64,000 nt of DNA from Alteribacillus bidgolensis (lineage in GTDB: Bacteria; Bacillota; Bacilli; Bacillales; Marinococcaceae): NCBI RefSeq assembly GCF_002886255.1, contig NZ_KZ614149.1, positions 2,790,001 to 2,854,000 of the forward strand, written 5' to 3'. This document shows, piece after piece, positions 62,169 to 64,000 of this stretch. The notes beneath the pieces were generated by a model. The model ran no database searches. It saw only the letters and a program-made list of their open reading frames with translations, and was not told the DNA's origin. The translations under genes and the position numbers were made by a program. Position 1 is the stretch's first letter; every line of letters begins with the position of its first letter.

Positions 62169-63149
62169 TCATTTTATCTGTTTCTCAGTTTCTGTATAAA
62201 ACCATCGCTTAAAATTTATAAGTAAAACAGCACTTCCAAGGATGACCCCAAACCAAAGTGTTGCGAATCTGCCCATTACCATTGCAGCTATGGCCTTAGA
62301 ATGATCAATTCCTAGTCCTATCATTAAACCAGTCATACTGGCTTCCGTTACCCCAAGTCCGCCTGGAAGCATAGACAACGCACCGGCTATGGAAGAGAAG
62401 GAAAAAACAAATACGGCTTCCAAAACACTTTGATTCAAGTCGAGTCCCCGAAGCACAAAATAAAAAGAAAGACATTCTAAAAACCAGGAAACTGTACTTA
62501 TCATTGTGGCATAAAGAATCGTTTTAAACCGCAGGAGCTTATTCGAACTCTCATACAACACTTCTAATCGGCCTGAAATCCAGCTCATGACGGGATATTT
62601 CTTAAATTTAATAAAAATACTTTGAACCAATCTTTTATTTTGCACCAAAAAAACAGCTGAAACGAGTATCAGCGAAGTAATGACTAGAAACCAACCTCCG
62701 TTGGAAAATCGAGTAATGCCCCAGGCAGCGAGGATAATCATTGCCAAAAGATCCGTGAGCCTTTCAGAAAACACAACCGGAGCTGTCCTGGCAATATCCA
62801 CTTTCTCCGACGACTTGAGTAAAAAAGATTTCAGAAACTCGCCTGCTTTTCCGGGTGTAATTGCCATAGACATACCGCTGATGAAAATCATAAGGCTGTT
62901 TTTTATGGAAATCCGAATCCCTATCGTACGCAGAAACACTTCCCATTTCAAAAACCTCAACAGATACCCCAAAAACGTTAAACTAAAAATTAGTGGCAAG
63001 TAATTCCATTCAAAACGGGTAAAGATTCTCTGCAGCACTTTGAAATCGGTCCATAAACCAAAAGCTATGAGAGTAAGCAGGCCTAGAAGTAAACTAATCC
63101 ATAGTTTATGCTTTATATAAGACGCATTCATTGTTGATAACCCCATCAT
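62169..63149 (-). CDS. UPF0104 / LPG-synthase-like membrane protein, possible flippase
   Basis: A 326-residue protein with about eight helices. Motifs of the lysylphosphatidylglycerol synthase TM-region family include MSMAITPGKAGEFLKSFLL, SERLTDLLAMIILAAWG and SMLPGGLGVTEASMTGL. The first ATG (63149) overlaps the stop of the UbiA gene (TAATG); ATG 63131 is an alternative. It sits between the enzyme that makes the lipid-pentose and those that modify it, so it may move the lipid across the membrane, the role proposed for Rv3789 in mycobacteria, from which it differs in family. Confidence 0.82.
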   Translation of the reverse strand: MMGLSTMNASYIKHKLWISLLLGLLTLIAFGLWTDFKVLQRIFTRFEWNYLPLIFSLTFLGYLLRFLKWEVFLRTIGIRISIKNSLMIFISGMSMAITPGKAGEFLKSFLLKSSEKVDIARTAPVVFSERLTDLLAMIILAAWGITRFSNGGWFLVITSLILVSAVFLVQNKRLVQSIFIKFKKYPVMSWISGRLEVLYESSNKLLRFKTILYATMISTVSWFLECLSFYFVLRGLDLNQSVLEAVFVFSFSSIAGALSMLPGGLGVTEASMTGLMIGLGIDHSKAIAAMVMGRFATLWFGVILGSAVLLINFKRWFYTETEKQIK

Positions 63150-64000
63150 TACTGCAAATAAATTTTTATGAACATGACGCTGATGCTAAAAAAAATAACC
63201 GTAAGCAGAATATGCTTATCCTCAAGCAAAACCCTTTCCGGACTCCCCCCCTCTTGCTTCATGTGAACGAGATACAAATAACGAAAAATACCATAGATAA
63301 CAAATGGAATCGTCCACATCATATATGCATTCTCCTCTGTGTTCGCCGTATATAGAGAATAAGTAATAATTGTAGCAGCGGTAACAATGGAAATCAGCTG
63401 ATCCAAAAATTGCAATGAATAATGATCGAGAACTTTTCTTTGCCTTGCTTTATCGCCATTCAACAATTTCAATTCGTGCCTTCTTTTACCCAAAGCAAGA
63501 AACAAGGCAAGCAGCATGGTACAAAGGATGAACCAGGAAGTCAAGCCGACATCCACAACAACGGCACCTGTGAAGCCACGGAGGACGAACCCTATAGCGA
63601 TGATCATGACATCAATAATCACGACATGCTTTAGCCATATGCAATAAAGGATGTTTTTGGCCAAGTAGAATAAAAGAATACCGGCAAATAAAGGAGTAAT
63701 CCAGTAAGCTGTAATTATGGATAAAATCAATAAAAGAATTCCGAACGAAATAGCAGTCCGGATGCTCAGTGCCCCGGATGCGATTGGACGCTTTGATTTT
63801 TCCGGGTGAAGCCGGTCTTTTTCCACGTCAATAATATCGTTAATTATGTACACTGTGCTGGCAGTAAAGGCAAAACAGAAAAAAGCCATAACGGTCGTAA
63901 CCATCGCTTCGGTTTCAAGGAATTTTTCCGAGAAGACCGGAGCAGCAAAAATAAGCAGGCACTTTGTCCACTGCTTTGGTCTCAGCTGGGCAATCAACGG
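63149..64000 (-). CDS. UbiA-family polyprenyl-phosphate phosphoribosyltransferase (5' end at window edge)
   Basis: At least 282 residues, about eight or nine helices. The catalytic motif INDIIDVEKDRLHPEKSKRP and ASG is the form found in decaprenyl-phosphate 5-phosphoribosyltransferase (Rv3806c), as are LRPKQWTKCLLIFAAP at the N-terminus and ALGKRRHEL in the cytoplasmic loop. It transfers phosphoribose from PRPP to a polyprenyl phosphate. The frame is open to the window edge; TTG at 63997 is an available start, but it may begin outside. The phosphatase that should follow in the pathway is not in the window. Confidence 0.88.
   Translation of the reverse strand, partial: PLIAQLRPKQWTKCLLIFAAPVFSEKFLETEAMVTTVMAFFCFAFTASTVYIINDIIDVEKDRLHPEKSKRPIASGALSIRTAISFGILLLILSIITAYWITPLFAGILLFYLAKNILYCIWLKHVVIIDVMIIAIGFVLRGFTGAVVVDVGLTSWFILCTMLLALFLALGKRRHELKLLNGDKARQRKVLDHYSLQFLDQLISIVTAATIITYSLYTANTEENAYMMWTIPFVIYGIFRYLYLVHMKQEGGSPERVLLEDKHILLTVIFFSISVMFIKIYLQ

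Overview
The window looks like a chromosome segment of a Bacillaceae bacterium (Bacillota), probably one living in saline or alkaline conditions. Genes carry strong AGGAGG-type ribosome sites, GTG and TTG starts are common, and many products match Bacillus families: CtaD, NadABC with NifS, YesM/YesN, YyaL, CcpA boxes. The secreted and lipoprotein products are acidic, and a gas-vesicle GvpU-like protein is present. The halophile inference is soft. No rRNA, tRNA or CRISPR was seen.

Layout. (1) 1-9200, minus strand: an IclR-controlled catabolic operon read from 9199 down (IclR, citrate-synthase/citryl-CoA-lyase-like protein, aldehyde dehydrogenase, type I 3-dehydroquinate dehydratase, Zn alcohol dehydrogenase, ThDP enzyme, TIM-barrel isomerase, CaiB/BaiF CoA-transferase), then part of a membrane protein. 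(2) 9521-14536, plus strand: a broken Gfo/Idh/MocA oxidoreductase and a tripartite tricarboxylate transporter with two tandem binding proteins (TctC-TctC-TctB-TctA), presumably importing the substrate of the divergent operon. A TTCCAT-n3-ATGGAA box recurs around both promoters. (3) 14.8-19.6 kb: small hypotheticals, a decayed beta-propeller gene and a SEC-C/HTH/TPR protein. (4) 19.8-28.6 kb: MarR-MMPL efflux pair, a 2-hydroxyacid dehydrogenase, a monoacylglycerol-lipase-type esterase, a DUF2071 protein, an orphan cytochrome oxidase subunit I, and intergenic arrays of a 10-bp core repeated every 21 bp.

(5) 29-32.5 kb: small stress or hypothetical genes, a frameshifted HXXEE membrane protein, a CadC-like ArsR repressor and GvpU. 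(6) 32.5-37.5 kb: de novo NAD synthesis, nadB-nadC-nadA divergent from nifS around a NiaR-type operator. (7) 37.8-52 kb: carbohydrate use. It holds a secreted GH97 enzyme with a CcpA box and paired LacI-type operators, a branched-chain aminotransferase, a sugar ABC importer with an intracellular GH32 fructosidase, a YesM/YesN two-component system, and a truncated GH13 gene joined to an inverted pullulanase scrap. (8) 53-54.6 kb: an IS110-family element whose 5' noncoding region folds well and probably encodes a bridge RNA. (9) 54.7-58 kb: a second 2-hydroxyacid dehydrogenase and YyaL.

(10) 58.3-64 kb, minus strand: UbiA-type phosphoribosyltransferase, UPF0104 membrane protein, DprE1-like oxidase, DprE2-like reductase and a GT39-type membrane glycosyltransferase. 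These are the parts needed to make a polyprenyl-phosphate pentose donor (ribose to arabinose), move it across the membrane and use it there. This pathway is classically mycobacterial and is the most striking content of the window.
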